NCBI RefSeq assembly: GCF_001421355.1
Contig: NZ_LMKC01000004.1
Span: 310,001-374,000 of the forward strand
DNA from: Sphingomonas sp. Leaf9
Lineage (GTDB): Bacteria; Pseudomonadota; Alphaproteobacteria; Sphingomonadales; Sphingomonadaceae
Length of the DNA: 64,000 bases
Direction: 5' to 3'
The notes beneath the pieces are model-generated. The model had not been told where the DNA came from. It saw only the letters and a list, made by a program, of their open reading frames with translations, and did no database searches. Made by a program: the position numbers and the translations under genes. Positions 25,453 through 34,637 of this stretch are shown piece by piece. Numbering within the stretch: the stretch's first letter is position 1; each line of letters starts with the position of its first letter.

Positions 25453-27801
25453 TCAGTTGTCGGTGATGAACGACGGCAGGCCGGCGTTGCCGCCGTCTTC
25501 CTTCGCCTCTTCGCGACGCGGAGCGCGGTCGCCACGGTCGCGGCGCGGGCCACGATCGCCGCCGTCACGACGCGGGCCGCGATCGCCACCGTCGCCGCGC
25601 GGACCACGGTCGCCACGATCGCCACCGTCACGACGGGGACCACGCGGGCCACGGTCGCCGCCTTCGCGCGGTTCGCGGGCCGGACGCGAGTCTTCCAGCT
25701 CGGCACCGGTTTCCTGGTCGACGACACGCATCGACAGGCGCACCTTGCCGCGCGGATCGACTTCGAGGACCTTGACCTTCACTTCCTGCCCTTCGGACAG
25801 GACGTCGGCGACCTTCTCGACCCGCTCGTTGCGGATTTCGCTGACGTGGACGAGACCGTCCTTGCCGCCCATGAAGTTCACGAACGCGCCGAAATCGACC
25901 AGGTTGACGACCTTGCCGTTGTAGATCTTGCCGACCTCAGCCTCTTCGACGAGGCCCTTGATCCAGTTAATCGCGGCTTCGATCTGCGCCGGATCGCTCG
26001 ACGACACCTTGATGACGCCCTCGTCGTCGATGTCGACCTTTGCGCCGGTGGTGGCGACGATCTCGCGGATCACCTTGCCGCCGGTGCCGATCACTTCACG
26101 GATCTTCGACTTGTCGATCGTGAAGGTTTCGATGCGCGGCGCGTGCGCCGACAGCTCGCCACGGGTTTCGCCCAGCGCCTTGGCCATTTCGCCGAGGATG
26201 TGCGCGCGGCCTTCATTCGCCTGCGCCAGCGCGACCTTCATGATCTCTTCGGTGATGCCGGCGATCTTGATGTCCATCTGGAGCGAGGTGATGCCTTCGC
26301 TGGTCCCGGCCACCTTGAAATCCATGTCGCCGAGGTGATCCTCGTCGCCCAGGATGTCGCTGATGACGGCATAGTCCTTGCCTTCGAGGATCAGGCCCAT
26401 GGCGATGCCCGACACCGGACGCTTCAGCGGCACACCCGCGTCCATCATCGACAGCGACCCGCCGCACACCGTCGCCATCGACGACGAGCCGTTCGACTCG
26501 GTGATGTCCGACAGGACGCGGATCGTGTACGGGAACTCGTCCTTGGTCGGCAGCACCGGGTTCAGCGCGCGCCAGGCGAGCTTGCCGTGACCGACTTCGC
26601 GACGCCCCGGCGCACCGAAGCGACCGACTTCACCGACCGAATAGGGCGGGAAGTTGTAGTGCAGCATGAAGCGTTCGTAGTGCAGGCCGTTCAGCCCGTC
26701 GATCATCTGCTCGGCGTCCTTGGTGCCCAGCGTCGTGGTGCAGATCGCCTGCGTCTCGCCGCGGGTGAACAGCGCCGACCCGTGGGCGCGCGGCAGGAAG
26801 TGGACCATCGCCTCGATCGGGCGGACCGTCTTGGTATCGCGGCCGTCGATGCGGCGGCCGTCCTTGAGGATGGCGGTGCGGACGATCTCGGCTTCCAGCT
26901 TCTTCACGAGCTTGAGCGTGCCGAGATAGGCGGCCGGATCGGTCTCCTTCAACTCGGCATAGGCTTCGCGCGCCTTGGTGCGGGCATCGTTGATCGCGTT
27001 CTGGCGGGCCTGCTTGTCGGTCAGCTTGTAGGCCGCCGTCAGGTCCTTGCCGATCAGCGTCTTCAGCTTCTTCTTCGCGGCCGACTGGTCGGCGACGGGG
27101 CTGAGTTCCCACGGGTCCTTGGCGGCCTGTTCGGCCAGGTCGATGATGCAGTCGACGATCTTCTTCGACGCGTCGTGCGCGAACACGACGGCGCCCAGCA
27201 TGACCTCTTCCGACAGCTCCTTGGCTTCGGATTCGACCATCATCACGGCGTCACCGGTGGCGGCGACGACGAGATCGAGCTCGCCTTCCTTCACCTGGTC
27301 CAGCGTCGGGTTCAGGATGTATTCGCCGTCGACATAGCCGACGCGCGCGGCGCCGATCGGGCCCATGAACGGCACGCCCGAAATGGTCAGCGCGGCCGAC
27401 GCGGCGATCATCGCGACGATGTCCGGCTCGTTCTCGCCGTCATAGCTCAGCACCTGGGCGATGACGTTGATTTCGTTGTAGAAACCTTCGGGGAACAGCG
27501 GACGGATCGGACGATCGATCAGGCGGCTGGTCAGCGTTTCCTTTTCGGTCGCACCGCGCTCACGTTTGAAGAAGCCGCCGGGGATGCGGCCCGCGGCCGA
27601 ATACTTCTCCTGATAGTGGACGGTCAGCGGGAAGAAGTCTTGGCCCTCCTTGACCGAGCGGGCGGCGGTGACCGCGCACAGCACCACGGTTTCGCCGAGC
27701 GTCGCGATGACCGCGCCGTCGGCCTGACGCGCCACGCGGCCCGTTTCGAGGGTCAGCGTCTTGCCGCCCAGGTCCATGGTGCTTTTCTTGATATCGAACA
27801 T
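25453..27801 (-). CDS. pnp: Polynucleotide phosphorylase with an RG-rich tail
   Basis: Phosphorolytic 3'-5' exoribonuclease of the degradosome. The 782 residues hold two RNase PH domains ([34 protein letters not shown]), then KH ([17 protein letters not shown]) and S1 ([22 protein letters not shown]). E. coli PNPase has 711 residues; the extra length is a C-terminal tail, residues about 703-782, built from repeats of GDRGPRRDG and ending GLPSFITDN. The tail is very basic, probably disordered and RNA-binding. The matching DNA (about 25500-25690) is internally repetitive. Start 27801 has an AAGGAAAC site. rpsO lies just upstream, as in most proteobacteria. Confidence 0.97.
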   Translation of the reverse strand: MFDIKKSTMDLGGKTLTLETGRVARQADGAVIATLGETVVLCAVTAARSVKEGQDFFPLTVHYQEKYSAAGRIPGGFFKRERGATEKETLTSRLIDRPIRPLFPEGFYNEINVIAQVLSYDGENEPDIVAMIAASAALTISGVPFMGPIGAARVGYVDGEYILNPTLDQVKEGELDLVVAATGDAVMMVESEAKELSEEVMLGAVVFAHDASKKIVDCIIDLAEQAAKDPWELSPVADQSAAKKKLKTLIGKDLTAAYKLTDKQARQNAINDARTKAREAYAELKETDPAAYLGTLKLVKKLEAEIVRTAILKDGRRIDGRDTKTVRPIEAMVHFLPRAHGSALFTRGETQAICTTTLGTKDAEQMIDGLNGLHYERFMLHYNFPPYSVGEVGRFGAPGRREVGHGKLAWRALNPVLPTKDEFPYTIRVLSDITESNGSSSMATVCGGSLSMMDAGVPLKRPVSGIAMGLILEGKDYAVISDILGDEDHLGDMDFKVAGTSEGITSLQMDIKIAGITEEIMKVALAQANEGRAHILGEMAKALGETRGELSAHAPRIETFTIDKSKIREVIGTGGKVIREIVATTGAKVDIDDEGVIKVSSSDPAQIEAAINWIKGLVEEAEVGKIYNGKVVNLVDFGAFVNFMGGKDGLVHVSEIRNERVEKVADVLSEGQEVKVKVLEVDPRGKVRLSMRVVDQETGAELEDSRPAREPREGGDRGPRGPRRDGGDRGDRGPRGDGGDRGPRRDGGDRGPRRDRGDRAPRREEAKEDGGNAGLPSFITDN

Positions 27802-27999
27802 GTCGTTTCCTTCGCGTCCGGCGGCCCTATGCGCGCCGGGGCAGCTTGGGTGGCGAACCACCCCTTTGGTCAGGCCGTTTCGGCCCGGTGTCCCGTGTCG
27901 CCGGATTGCGACGGGACGGCTTGGCCGGATACCCGGTCGCCAAGCCTATACCCCGTTTTGCGGGGAATTGGGTGGCGGATTATGTGCCGCCCCACATGG

Positions 28000-28025
28000 A
28001 AAAAGGGCGGCCCGTCGGACCGCCC
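28000..28025 (-). terminator. Intrinsic terminator between rpsO and pnp
   Basis: On the minus strand GGGCGGTCC, loop GAC and GGGCCGCCC, then five T, eight bases after the rpsO stop. It would end rpsO transcription or leave partial read-through into pnp. The remaining gap to pnp (27802-27999) is its leader; no further motif was recognised. Confidence 0.88.
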
Positions 28026-28033
28026 CTTTGTCG

Positions 28034-28303
28034 TTACTTCCGAAGCCCGAGCTTCGCGATCAGCGTCGTATAACGCTCCGCGTCCTTCTTCTTCAGATAG
28101 TCGAGCAGCGAACGCCGCTTGTTGACCAGCATCAGCAGACCGCGACGCGAGTGATTGTCCTTCGCATGGGTCTTGAAGTGCTCGGTCAGGTTCTGGATGC
28201 GGGTGGTCAGGATCGCAACCTGGACTTCCGGCGAACCGGTGTCGCCTTCGGCGCGGGCATGCTCCTGGATCAGGGCCTGACGGTTTTCAGCAGTGATCGA
28301 CAT
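28034..28303 (-). CDS. rpsO: 30S ribosomal protein S15
   Basis: An 89-residue primary 16S rRNA-binding protein of the small subunit, the exact family length. It runs [28 protein letters not shown], then [36 protein letters not shown] and ends IAKLGLRK. Located between truB and pnp in the conserved order. S15 often represses its own mRNA through a leader structure; the truB-rpsO gap here is only 11 bases, so any such site must lie within truB. Confidence 0.98.
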   Translation of the reverse strand: MSITAENRQALIQEHARAEGDTGSPEVQVAILTTRIQNLTEHFKTHAKDNHSRRGLLMLVNKRRSLLDYLKKKDAERYTTLIAKLGLRK

Positions 28304-28314
28304 CGTAATCCTTT

Positions 28315-29385
28315 CTATTCGAGGTTGAAGCCGCGCACGACACGGGTTTCCCCGTCGAAGGTTTCGACCAGCGCCACCGGCACATCGTCCAGTGTCGCAA
28401 AGCCCAGACCGTCGTCCGCTGCAAACCCGATCAGTCGAAGCCCCTTGCGGAGCCGCCCTGCCTGATCGGGGTCGAGGGACAGAGCCGGGATGTCGTCCAG
28501 CCCCGCCCCCAGTGGCAGGAGCGTTTCTTCAAGCGCGTGGCCCTTACCCAATTCCGCCAGTTTGTCCAGCGAAATGGCCGATTCGAGCGTGAACGGGCCT
28601 GCTTTGGTGCGGCGGAGCATGGTGACATGGCCGACCGTGCCAAGCGCCAGCGCGATGTCGCGCGCGAGGCTGCGGATATAGGTGCCCTTCGAGACGAAGG
28701 CGGAAAGGGTGATTTCATACAGTTCCTCCCCGGCACGGAGCATCAGGTCGGCCATGCCCCGCATGGCCGAGGATCGTCCGGGGGACGATCCGACCTGATG
28801 CTGGGGACCATCCGCAGGATGGTGGAGGGGGGTGTCGGCATCCACCGCGGTTGCGTTGCGAGGCGCCCCCCCTCCACCCCTCGCTGGCGCGAGCGGTCCC
28901 CCTCCCCGCGGAGCAGGGAGGATCTGGAGGTCGAACACCGTCACCTTCCGGGTCGCGAGGACGACCTCTTCCCCCTTGCGGGCAAGATCATATGCGCGCT
29001 CGCCATCGACCTTCAGCGCGGAATAGATCGGCGGCACCTGCTCGATCGGCCCGGTGAAGCGCGCCAACACCGCCGCGACGTCGGCAAACGTCGGCCGCAC
29101 CGGCGACTCGGCGATCACCTTGCCCTCAAGGTCCAGCGTATCGGTCTGCGCCCCGAAGCGGATCGTGAAGTCATAGCGCTTCGACGCATCGAGCATCCGC
29201 CCGGCCAGCTTCGTCGCCTCACCGATCGCCACCGGCAGCACGCCGGTCGCCAGCGGGTCGAGCGTGCCGCCATGGCCGACCTTGTGCTTGCCATAGCCGC
29301 CCTCGCGCAGCGCGCGCTTGACCGCCGAGACGATCTGGGTCGATCCCGGCCCCAGCGGTTTATCGATGATGATCCAGCCGTGCAT
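28315..29385 (-). CDS. truB: tRNA pseudouridine-55 synthase, with an in-frame palindromic insertion
   Basis: Makes pseudouridine 55 in tRNA T-loops. The 356-residue protein has catalytic aspartate 43 in [53 protein letters not shown] and [18 protein letters not shown]. Most relatives have about 300-310 residues. The excess is residues about 155-215, a Gly/Pro/Ala-rich stretch between VTVFDLQI and [19 protein letters not shown], where the normal protein has only a short turn. That DNA is a compound palindromic repeat (28741-28922) and the frame is kept. tdk ends upstream with a one-base overlap. Confidence 0.95.
   Translation of the reverse strand: MHGWIIIDKPLGPGSTQIVSAVKRALREGGYGKHKVGHGGTLDPLATGVLPVAIGEATKLAGRMLDASKRYDFTIRFGAQTDTLDLEGKVIAESPVRPTFADVAAVLARFTGPIEQVPPIYSALKVDGERAYDLARKGEEVVLATRKVTVFDLQILPAPRGGGPLAPARGGGGAPRNATAVDADTPLHHPADGPQHQVGSSPGRSSAMRGMADLMLRAGEELYEITLSAFVSKGTYIRSLARDIALALGTVGHVTMLRRTKAGPFTLESAISLDKLAELGKGHALEETLLPLGAGLDDIPALSLDPDQAGRLRKGLRLIGFAADDGLGFATLDDVPVALVETFDGETRVVRGFNLE
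28741..28922. repeat. Compound palindromic element inserted inside truB
   Basis: CATCAGGTCGG at 28741-28751 is perfectly mirrored by CCGACCTGATG at 28790-28800. Within this are hairpins CCATGC/GCATGG and GGATCGTCC/GGACGATCC. The second half carries ACCATCC/GGATGGT and GGTGGAGGGGGG against CCCCCCCTCCACC. All of it is translated in truB. Its stacked hairpins are typical of intergenic REP-like elements, not of coding DNA. Confidence 0.88.
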
Positions 29386-29960
29386 CAGCGCATCGCCTCA
29401 CAAAAATGGCGGCGGCACAGCGCGACATAGCGGTCGTTGCCGCCGATCTCGGTCTGTTGCCCGTCGCGTACCGCCCGACCTTCGCTGTCGACGCGGAGAT
29501 TCATCGTGGCCTTGCGACCGCAGGTGCAGACCGATTTCAGCTCGATCAGCGCGTCGGCGATCGCCAGCAGCCGCGCCGACCCTGCGAACAACGCGCCGCG
29601 AAAATCGGTGCGCAGGCCATAGGCGAGGACCGGGACGCCGAGGTCGTCGGCCACCTGCGCCAGTTGATCGACCTGGGCCGCCGACAGGAACTGCGCCTCA
29701 TCGACCAGCACGCAGCCGACCGCGTGCTGGCGGTGCTTTGCGGCAATGCTTTCGAGCAGGTCGGTGTCGGCATCGAACGGCGTCGCCGGCGCGGACAGGC
29801 CGATTCGCGAGCCGATCGTCCCTGCCCCCTCACGCGTGTCGATCGCGGCGGTGAACAGCATCGTCGTCAGCCCGCGCTCGCGATAGTTGAAATCGGCCTG
29901 CAGCAGCGTCGTCGATTTACCCGCATTCATCGACGCGTAATAGAAATAGAGCTTGGCCAC
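29385..29960 (-). CDS. tdk: Thymidine kinase
   Basis: A 191-residue type II thymidine kinase of the salvage pathway. It has a P-loop (YASMNAGKSTTLL), catalytic glutamate and Walker B in VLVDEAQFLS, the lasso YGLRTDFRG and a zinc-binding set (VCTCGRKA...CRRHFC). It sits between rbfA and truB in the nusA-infB translation cluster, overlapping truB by one base and 0 bases from rbfA, which is an unusual home for a nucleotide-salvage gene. With thyA at 2277 the cell has both de novo and salvage dTMP supply. Confidence 0.96.
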   Translation of the reverse strand: MAKLYFYYASMNAGKSTTLLQADFNYRERGLTTMLFTAAIDTREGAGTIGSRIGLSAPATPFDADTDLLESIAAKHRQHAVGCVLVDEAQFLSAAQVDQLAQVADDLGVPVLAYGLRTDFRGALFAGSARLLAIADALIELKSVCTCGRKATMNLRVDSEGRAVRDGQQTEIGGNDRYVALCRRHFCEAMR

Positions 29961-30374
29961 TCAGTCCTCGGTCCCGCCCTCGTCGCCGCTACCTTCCAGA
30001 TCGCGCGCGACCTTGGGATCGCGCAACAGCTGCTCGATGCGCGTGCCTTCGTCGAAGCTCTCGTCGATCAGGAACTTGAGTTTCGCGGCGTATTTCAGGT
30101 TCACCCGCCGCGCGACCTCCGACTGGAGATAGGCGGTGTTGGTGCGCAGCGCCTTCAGCACGATCTGTTCGTCCTTCCCGAGCAGCGGCTTCACGAACAC
30201 GGTCGCATGGCGCAGGTCGGGCGACATGCGGACTTCGGTGACGGAAACAAGATGCTTTTCCAGCACGTCGTCATGCACGTCGCCGCGCGCGAGGATTTCG
30301 GACAGGATGTGGCGGACCTGTTCGCCGACGCGCAGCAGGCGGACGGAGCGGGTTTCGGGCGTGGTGTCTGACAT
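29961..30374 (-). CDS. rbfA: Ribosome-binding factor A
   Basis: A 137-residue KH-fold protein needed for maturation of the 5' end of 16S rRNA and for cold adaptation. [48 protein letters not shown] and [19 protein letters not shown] are the conserved blocks. The C-terminus is acidic ([13 protein letters not shown]). It lies in the standard place after infB, but separated from it by a membrane-protein gene. Confidence 0.96.
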   Translation of the reverse strand: MSDTTPETRSVRLLRVGEQVRHILSEILARGDVHDDVLEKHLVSVTEVRMSPDLRHATVFVKPLLGKDEQIVLKALRTNTAYLQSEVARRVNLKYAAKLKFLIDESFDEGTRIEQLLRDPKVARDLEGSGDEGGTED

Positions 30375-30377
30375 GAT

Positions 30378-30986
30378 CTAACCGAATTGACAGTGGAACC
30401 AGTGGCTGTCGAGTCGCTGGCACCAGATGGTGTGGCTGTTGGGGAAACTGCGGCGGATATCGGGCGCGACCGGCCCGCCATTCCAGCCGCGCGCGGCGGC
30501 CATGCGGTCGGTCGGGTCGTGAACGATAGCGGCCCAGTCGCCATCGAAACCGATGATGGTGCGAAAGGCGGTGCGCGGCGGGGCCCGCAACATTCCGGTG
30601 ATACCCGTCGGCATCGATCCACCGATCAACGCTGCATCGAAGGCGGCACGGTCTGACCGGAGCGTCAACCAGGACGGCGCGACATGCGACCAATAGAGTG
30701 CATGATTGGCTGCGAACGCCGCGAACGGCAGCGAGATCACTGGAATAAACAGGAAAAGGAAGGCCGGGATGCCCGCCGATCGCCAGCGCCATGCCTGAAC
30801 CGCGCCTTCCAGCATGAGCGCCGGCCACAAGGTGCCGAACACCGGCACGACGATCAGCATCGCCGTGCCGGATAACGCGTTGGCGACGAACAATGCCGCC
30901 GCCCCGCCGATCACCCACGCAACCGCAAAACGGAGCCGGGGGCGGAGGGTGGCGGCAAGGGTTGCCCCCTGCCGCCTGTCACTCAC
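30378..30986 (-). CDS. Uncharacterised membrane protein embedded in the infB-rbfA cluster
   Basis: A 202-residue protein that I do not recognise. Three hydrophobic stretches (about 20-37 FAVAWVIGGAAALFVANA, 42-62 and 73-94 PAFLFLFIPVISLPFAAFAANHA) suggest membrane helices. The C-terminal 110 residues are soluble (SWLTLRSDRAAFDAALIGG...FDGDWAAIVHDPTDRMAAARGWNGGP...SHTIWCQRLDSHWFHCQFG) with two cysteines. The start overlaps the infB stop by ATGA and the gene ends 3 bases before rbfA, so it is an integral part of the operon and co-translated with IF-2. No link to translation is visible. Confidence 0.7.
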   Translation of the reverse strand: MSDRRQGATLAATLRPRLRFAVAWVIGGAAALFVANALSGTAMLIVVPVFGTLWPALMLEGAVQAWRWRSAGIPAFLFLFIPVISLPFAAFAANHALYWSHVAPSWLTLRSDRAAFDAALIGGSMPTGITGMLRAPPRTAFRTIIGFDGDWAAIVHDPTDRMAAARGWNGGPVAPDIRRSFPNSHTIWCQRLDSHWFHCQFG

Positions 30987-33877
30987 AGCGTACGATCGCG
31001 CAGTTCGACTTCGTAGGTTTCAAGGAAGTCGCCCGCCTTGATGTCGGTGAAGTTCTGCGTGAACGTGACACCGCATTCCAGACCGGCGCGCACTTCGGGA
31101 ACATCGTCCTTGAAGCGACGCAGCGACGCGATCTCACCCTGATAGATGATGACGTCGTTACGCGTGATGCGTGCCTTGAGCGCCTTGCGGATGATCCCTT
31201 CGACCACCAGCAGACCCGCGGCCCGACCATGCTTGCCCGCCGAGAAGACCTCGCGGATTTCGGCGCGGCCGACGACGGTTTCGAACGCTTCGGGACCCAG
31301 GGTACCGGCCATGCCCGCACGGATATCGTCGGTCAGCGTGTAGATGACGTCGTAATATTTCAACGCCACCTTGTTCCGCTCGGCGATCTCGCGTGCCTTG
31401 GCGTTCGGACGGGTGTTGAAGCCGATGATCGGCGCACCCGATGCCGCTGCCAGCGTCACGTCGCTCTCGGTGATGCCGCCCACGCCCGAATGCAGGATGC
31501 GCACCCGGATATCGTCGGTCGAAATCTTGTTGAGCGACCCGACAATGGCTTCGACCGACCCTTGCGTATCGGCCTTCACCACCAGCGGATATTCGATCGC
31601 CTGCTTCGACTTGAGCGCGGAGAACATGCTCTCGAGGCTGGCCGGCGCCTGGGTCGTGCGCTTCTGGAGCAGCACGCTCTGGCGATATTCGGCGACCTCG
31701 CGGGCACGGCCCTCGCTCTCGACGACCTGCAGCGGATCGCCCGCCATCGGCACGCCCGACAGGCCCAGCACCTCGACCGGGGTCGACGGGCCAGCTTCCT
31801 TCACCTGACGCCCCTTGTCGTCGATCAGCGCGCGGACCTTGCCGCTTTCCGCGCCGACCACGAACACGTCGCCGACCCGCAGCGTACCGCGACGAACCAA
31901 CACGGTCGCAACCGGACCACGGCCCTTGTCGAGCTTCGCCTCGATCACGCTGCCTTCGGCGGCGCGGTCGGGGTTGGCCTGCAACTCGAGCAGTTCGGCC
32001 TGGAGCTGGATCTTCTCGATCAGCTCCTGCAGGCCGGTCTTCTTGAGCGCCGACACTTCGACGTCCTGGGTTTCGCCGCCCATTTCCTCGACCTGCACGT
32101 CATGTTCGAGCAGGCGTTCGCGGATGCGCTGCGGGTTCGCCTCGTGCTTGTCGACCTTGTTGATCGCCACGATCATCGGCTTGCCGGCGGCACGCGTGTG
32201 ATGGATCGCCTCGATCGTCTGCGGCATCAGCCCGTCGTCGGCGGCGACCGCGAGGATCACGATATCGGTCACGTCGGCACCGCGTGCGCGCATTTCGCTG
32301 AACGCTTCGTGGCCGGGCGTGTCGAGGAAGGTGATCTGCGACTTGTCCTTCATCGTCACTTGGTACGCGCCGATATGCTGGGTGATGCCACCGGCCTCCC
32401 CACGCACCACGTCCGTACCGCGCAGCGCGTCGAGCAGCGAGGTCTTGCCGTGGTCGACGTGACCCATGATCGTGACGACCGGCGGACGCGGACGCAGCGA
32501 TTCTACCGCATCCTCGACCGTGTCGAGCGCGAGGTCGATATCCGAATCGCTGACGCGCACGATGTTGTGGCCGAATTCGGTCACCAGCAGTTCGGCGGTA
32601 TCCTGATCGATCGTCTGCGTCATCGTGACGGGCGAACCCATCTTGAACAGCATCTTGACCAGGTCCGCGCCCTTTTCCGCCATGCGGTTGGCGAGTTCCT
32701 GCACGGTGATCGTTTCCGGCACCTGCACGTCGCGGACCTGCTTGATCTGCGGTTCACGCGGGCCGCCAAAGCCACGCTTTTCCTTTTCACGGGCGCGCTT
32801 CAGCGCGGCGAGGCTGCGCGAACGCGCCCCGTCGTCGCCAAGGGCGCGGGTGACGGTCAGCTTGCCCGACTGGCGACGGTCATCGCCCTTGCGGTCACGC
32901 GACGGTGCGGCACCGCGTGCCGGTTCGTTGCGACGCGGAGTCGCCTGACCGGTACCCGACGGGGTCGGACGCGCGGTCTGGCCACCGGCGGCGGGACGGG
33001 CAGCCGGAGTCGTAGCGGCGGCGGCGGCAGGCGCGGGGGCCGGCTCGGGCTTGGGCTGCGGCTTCGGGATTTCCGGACGCTGTACCGGGGTAAAGCGACG
33101 CGGTGCCGGCCGGTTGGGATCGGCGGTCAGGATGATCGGCTGCGGCGCGGGGGCCGGAGTCGGGGCCGGACGCGGTGCGGGCTTGGCCTGCACCGGTGCC
33201 GGGGCGGGCTTTGCCTCGACCGGCGCGGGCGCGGGGGCAGGCGTCGGCGCAGGGGCCGGCGTTTCCGCGACCGGCGTCGGTGCTACCGGCGGAGGCGTCG
33301 GTTCGGGCGCGGGCGTCGGCGCGGCTTCGACCGGCTTCGGCTCGGGCGCCGGAGCAGGTGCGGGCGTTTCCACGACAGGCGCCGGGGTCGGCTCGGCAGC
33401 CGGGGCCGGAGCCGGCGTCGGCTCGGCGGCGGCGCGCGCCTTTTCCTCGACGCGGGCACGTTCGGCCTCGGCGGTTTCCCGCGCGATCCGTTCGTCGCGA
33501 CGACGATGTTCCTCGGCCGCGTTCATGCGTGCCTCCTCGGCCTCGCGCAGCAGCTTGGCCTGCAGTTCGAGCCGCGACAGGCCGGCATTGGCATTGCTGC
33601 TCGCCGCCGGGCGGGGCGCGGGTGCTGCCGGAGCAGGTGCCGGTGCACGCTGCGGGGCGGGTGCCGCCGCTGCTGCCTCGGGCGCAGCCTGCTGCTCGCC
33701 GCCCTGCTGTTCCTCGCCGGGACGGCCGAGCACACGGCGGCGCTTCACCTCCACGACCACCGTATTGGAACGGCCATGGCTGAAGCTCTGCTTCACCTTG
33801 CCGGTCTCCACGGTGCGCTTGAGGCCGAGCGGCGCGCGGGTGCCCAGCTTCGGCTTGTCGTTGTCGATGTCGCTCAT
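30983..33877 (-). CDS. infB: Translation initiation factor IF-2
   Basis: GTPase that places initiator tRNA on the 30S subunit. The 964 residues start with the alphaproteobacterial IF2 N-terminal block ([18 protein letters not shown]). A long Pro/Ala/Glu-rich linker covers about residues 60-330. The G domain follows with GHVDHGKTS (G1), DTPGHEAF (G3), NKVDKHEA (G4) and SALKK (G5), and domains II-IV end VELRDRTL. The linker DNA (33000-33700) is low-complexity, rich in GCCGGCGC-type runs. The ATGA overlap with the next gene is at 30983-30986. Confidence 0.98.
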   Translation of the reverse strand: MSDIDNDKPKLGTRAPLGLKRTVETGKVKQSFSHGRSNTVVVEVKRRRVLGRPGEEQQGGEQQAAPEAAAAAPAPQRAPAPAPAAPAPRPAASSNANAGLSRLELQAKLLREAEEARMNAAEEHRRRDERIARETAEAERARVEEKARAAAEPTPAPAPAAEPTPAPVVETPAPAPAPEPKPVEAAPTPAPEPTPPPVAPTPVAETPAPAPTPAPAPAPVEAKPAPAPVQAKPAPRPAPTPAPAPQPIILTADPNRPAPRRFTPVQRPEIPKPQPKPEPAPAPAAAAATTPAARPAAGGQTARPTPSGTGQATPRRNEPARGAAPSRDRKGDDRRQSGKLTVTRALGDDGARSRSLAALKRAREKEKRGFGGPREPQIKQVRDVQVPETITVQELANRMAEKGADLVKMLFKMGSPVTMTQTIDQDTAELLVTEFGHNIVRVSDSDIDLALDTVEDAVESLRPRPPVVTIMGHVDHGKTSLLDALRGTDVVRGEAGGITQHIGAYQVTMKDKSQITFLDTPGHEAFSEMRARGADVTDIVILAVAADDGLMPQTIEAIHHTRAAGKPMIVAINKVDKHEANPQRIRERLLEHDVQVEEMGGETQDVEVSALKKTGLQELIEKIQLQAELLELQANPDRAAEGSVIEAKLDKGRGPVATVLVRRGTLRVGDVFVVGAESGKVRALIDDKGRQVKEAGPSTPVEVLGLSGVPMAGDPLQVVESEGRAREVAEYRQSVLLQKRTTQAPASLESMFSALKSKQAIEYPLVVKADTQGSVEAIVGSLNKISTDDIRVRILHSGVGGITESDVTLAAASGAPIIGFNTRPNAKAREIAERNKVALKYYDVIYTLTDDIRAGMAGTLGPEAFETVVGRAEIREVFSAGKHGRAAGLLVVEGIIRKALKARITRNDVIIYQGEIASLRRFKDDVPEVRAGLECGVTFTQNFTDIKAGDFLETYEVELRDRTL

Positions 33878-33881
33878 CCGG

Positions 33882-34637
33882 TTACTCAGAGTCCTGCTTC
33901 AATTGGTCGACGCCCAGGTGACCGGCATCGTCCATGCCGGAAAATTGCGCGGTCGATGCGCCCTGCGAAGGTGTTTCGCAAGCCGCAGGGATAGGTTCGG
34001 GTCCGATAAAGTGCAGCCAGCGGGACAGCGCGTCATTGGCTCGCTGTGCCGCTCGTGCGTCGGTCAGTCCGACATGTACCACATTTTCGCGCCCAAGCGC
34101 CAATGACAATATGGTGCGTGGGACCGGCAATGCCAATCCCCTGCGCCCCGATCCTTCGTCATCGGTGCCGACACGCCATGCCTGGGCCAGTTTTCCGGCG
34201 CCGTCGGGTGCGGCGTCGGAGGCATGGTACAGCGCGTACAGCTTGCCGCTGCGCGCCGATTTCTCGATGGCGGTGCCGCCGATCACGACATAGCCCGATT
34301 TCGCCTCCAGCCCCAACCGGTCGAGCGCATGACGCCGCAGCGCATCCTCGATCAACTGTGGCAGGTCAGCGGGAATCGCCAGCGTCGCGCCCTTGAACGC
34401 GCGCGCCAGTGCACCCTTCAGCTTGCCCTTAGCGATTGCCGTTTCCAGCTCGGCACGGGTCACGCCGATCCACGCGCCACGGCCGGGGGCCTTGGCACGG
34501 ACATCGGGCAGGATGTCGCCATCCGGCGACAGGGCAAGCCGCACCAGCCCGTCGCGTGCGCCATGCTCACGCGACAGGATGCAGCTGCGCTCCGGGCCTT
34601 CGGTCAGCCGCGCGGTGTCATTGTTCGGATTCCGCAA
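33882..34637 (-). CDS. ylxR: YlxR (DUF448) RNA-binding protein with L7Ae-like C-terminal domain
   Basis: A 251-residue protein with an N-terminal YlxR domain (RSCILSREHGARDGLVRLALSPDG, then RAKAPGRGAWI) and a second domain like L7Ae (KSGYVVIGGTAIEKSARSGKLYALYHASDAA, DVHVGL-type end). It sits between nusA and infB as in nearly all bacteria and is thought to bind RNA or RNase P. I place the start at TTG 34637 because GGAGG lies seven bases before it and the protein then begins LRNPNNDTARLTEGPERSC; this overlaps the nusA end by 20 bases. An in-frame ATG at 34673 is the alternative. Confidence 0.83.
   Translation of the reverse strand: MRNPNNDTARLTEGPERSCILSREHGARDGLVRLALSPDGDILPDVRAKAPGRGAWIGVTRAELETAIAKGKLKGALARAFKGATLAIPADLPQLIEDALRRHALDRLGLEAKSGYVVIGGTAIEKSARSGKLYALYHASDAAPDGAGKLAQAWRVGTDDEGSGRRGLALPVPRTILSLALGRENVVHVGLTDARAAQRANDALSRWLHFIGPEPIPAACETPSQGASTAQFSGMDDAGHLGVDQLKQDSE

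Noticed and set aside
25414..28125. 903-codon open frame antisense to pnp.
   Set aside because: Shadow of the PNPase codons; it spans the pnp-rpsO boundary and terminators and resembles no protein.
30893..33994. Very long open frame (1033 codons) opposite infB, rich in Arg, Gly and His.
   Set aside because: It is the mirror of infB in GC-rich DNA. infB has all GTPase motifs and the antisense reading has low complexity and no known domain.
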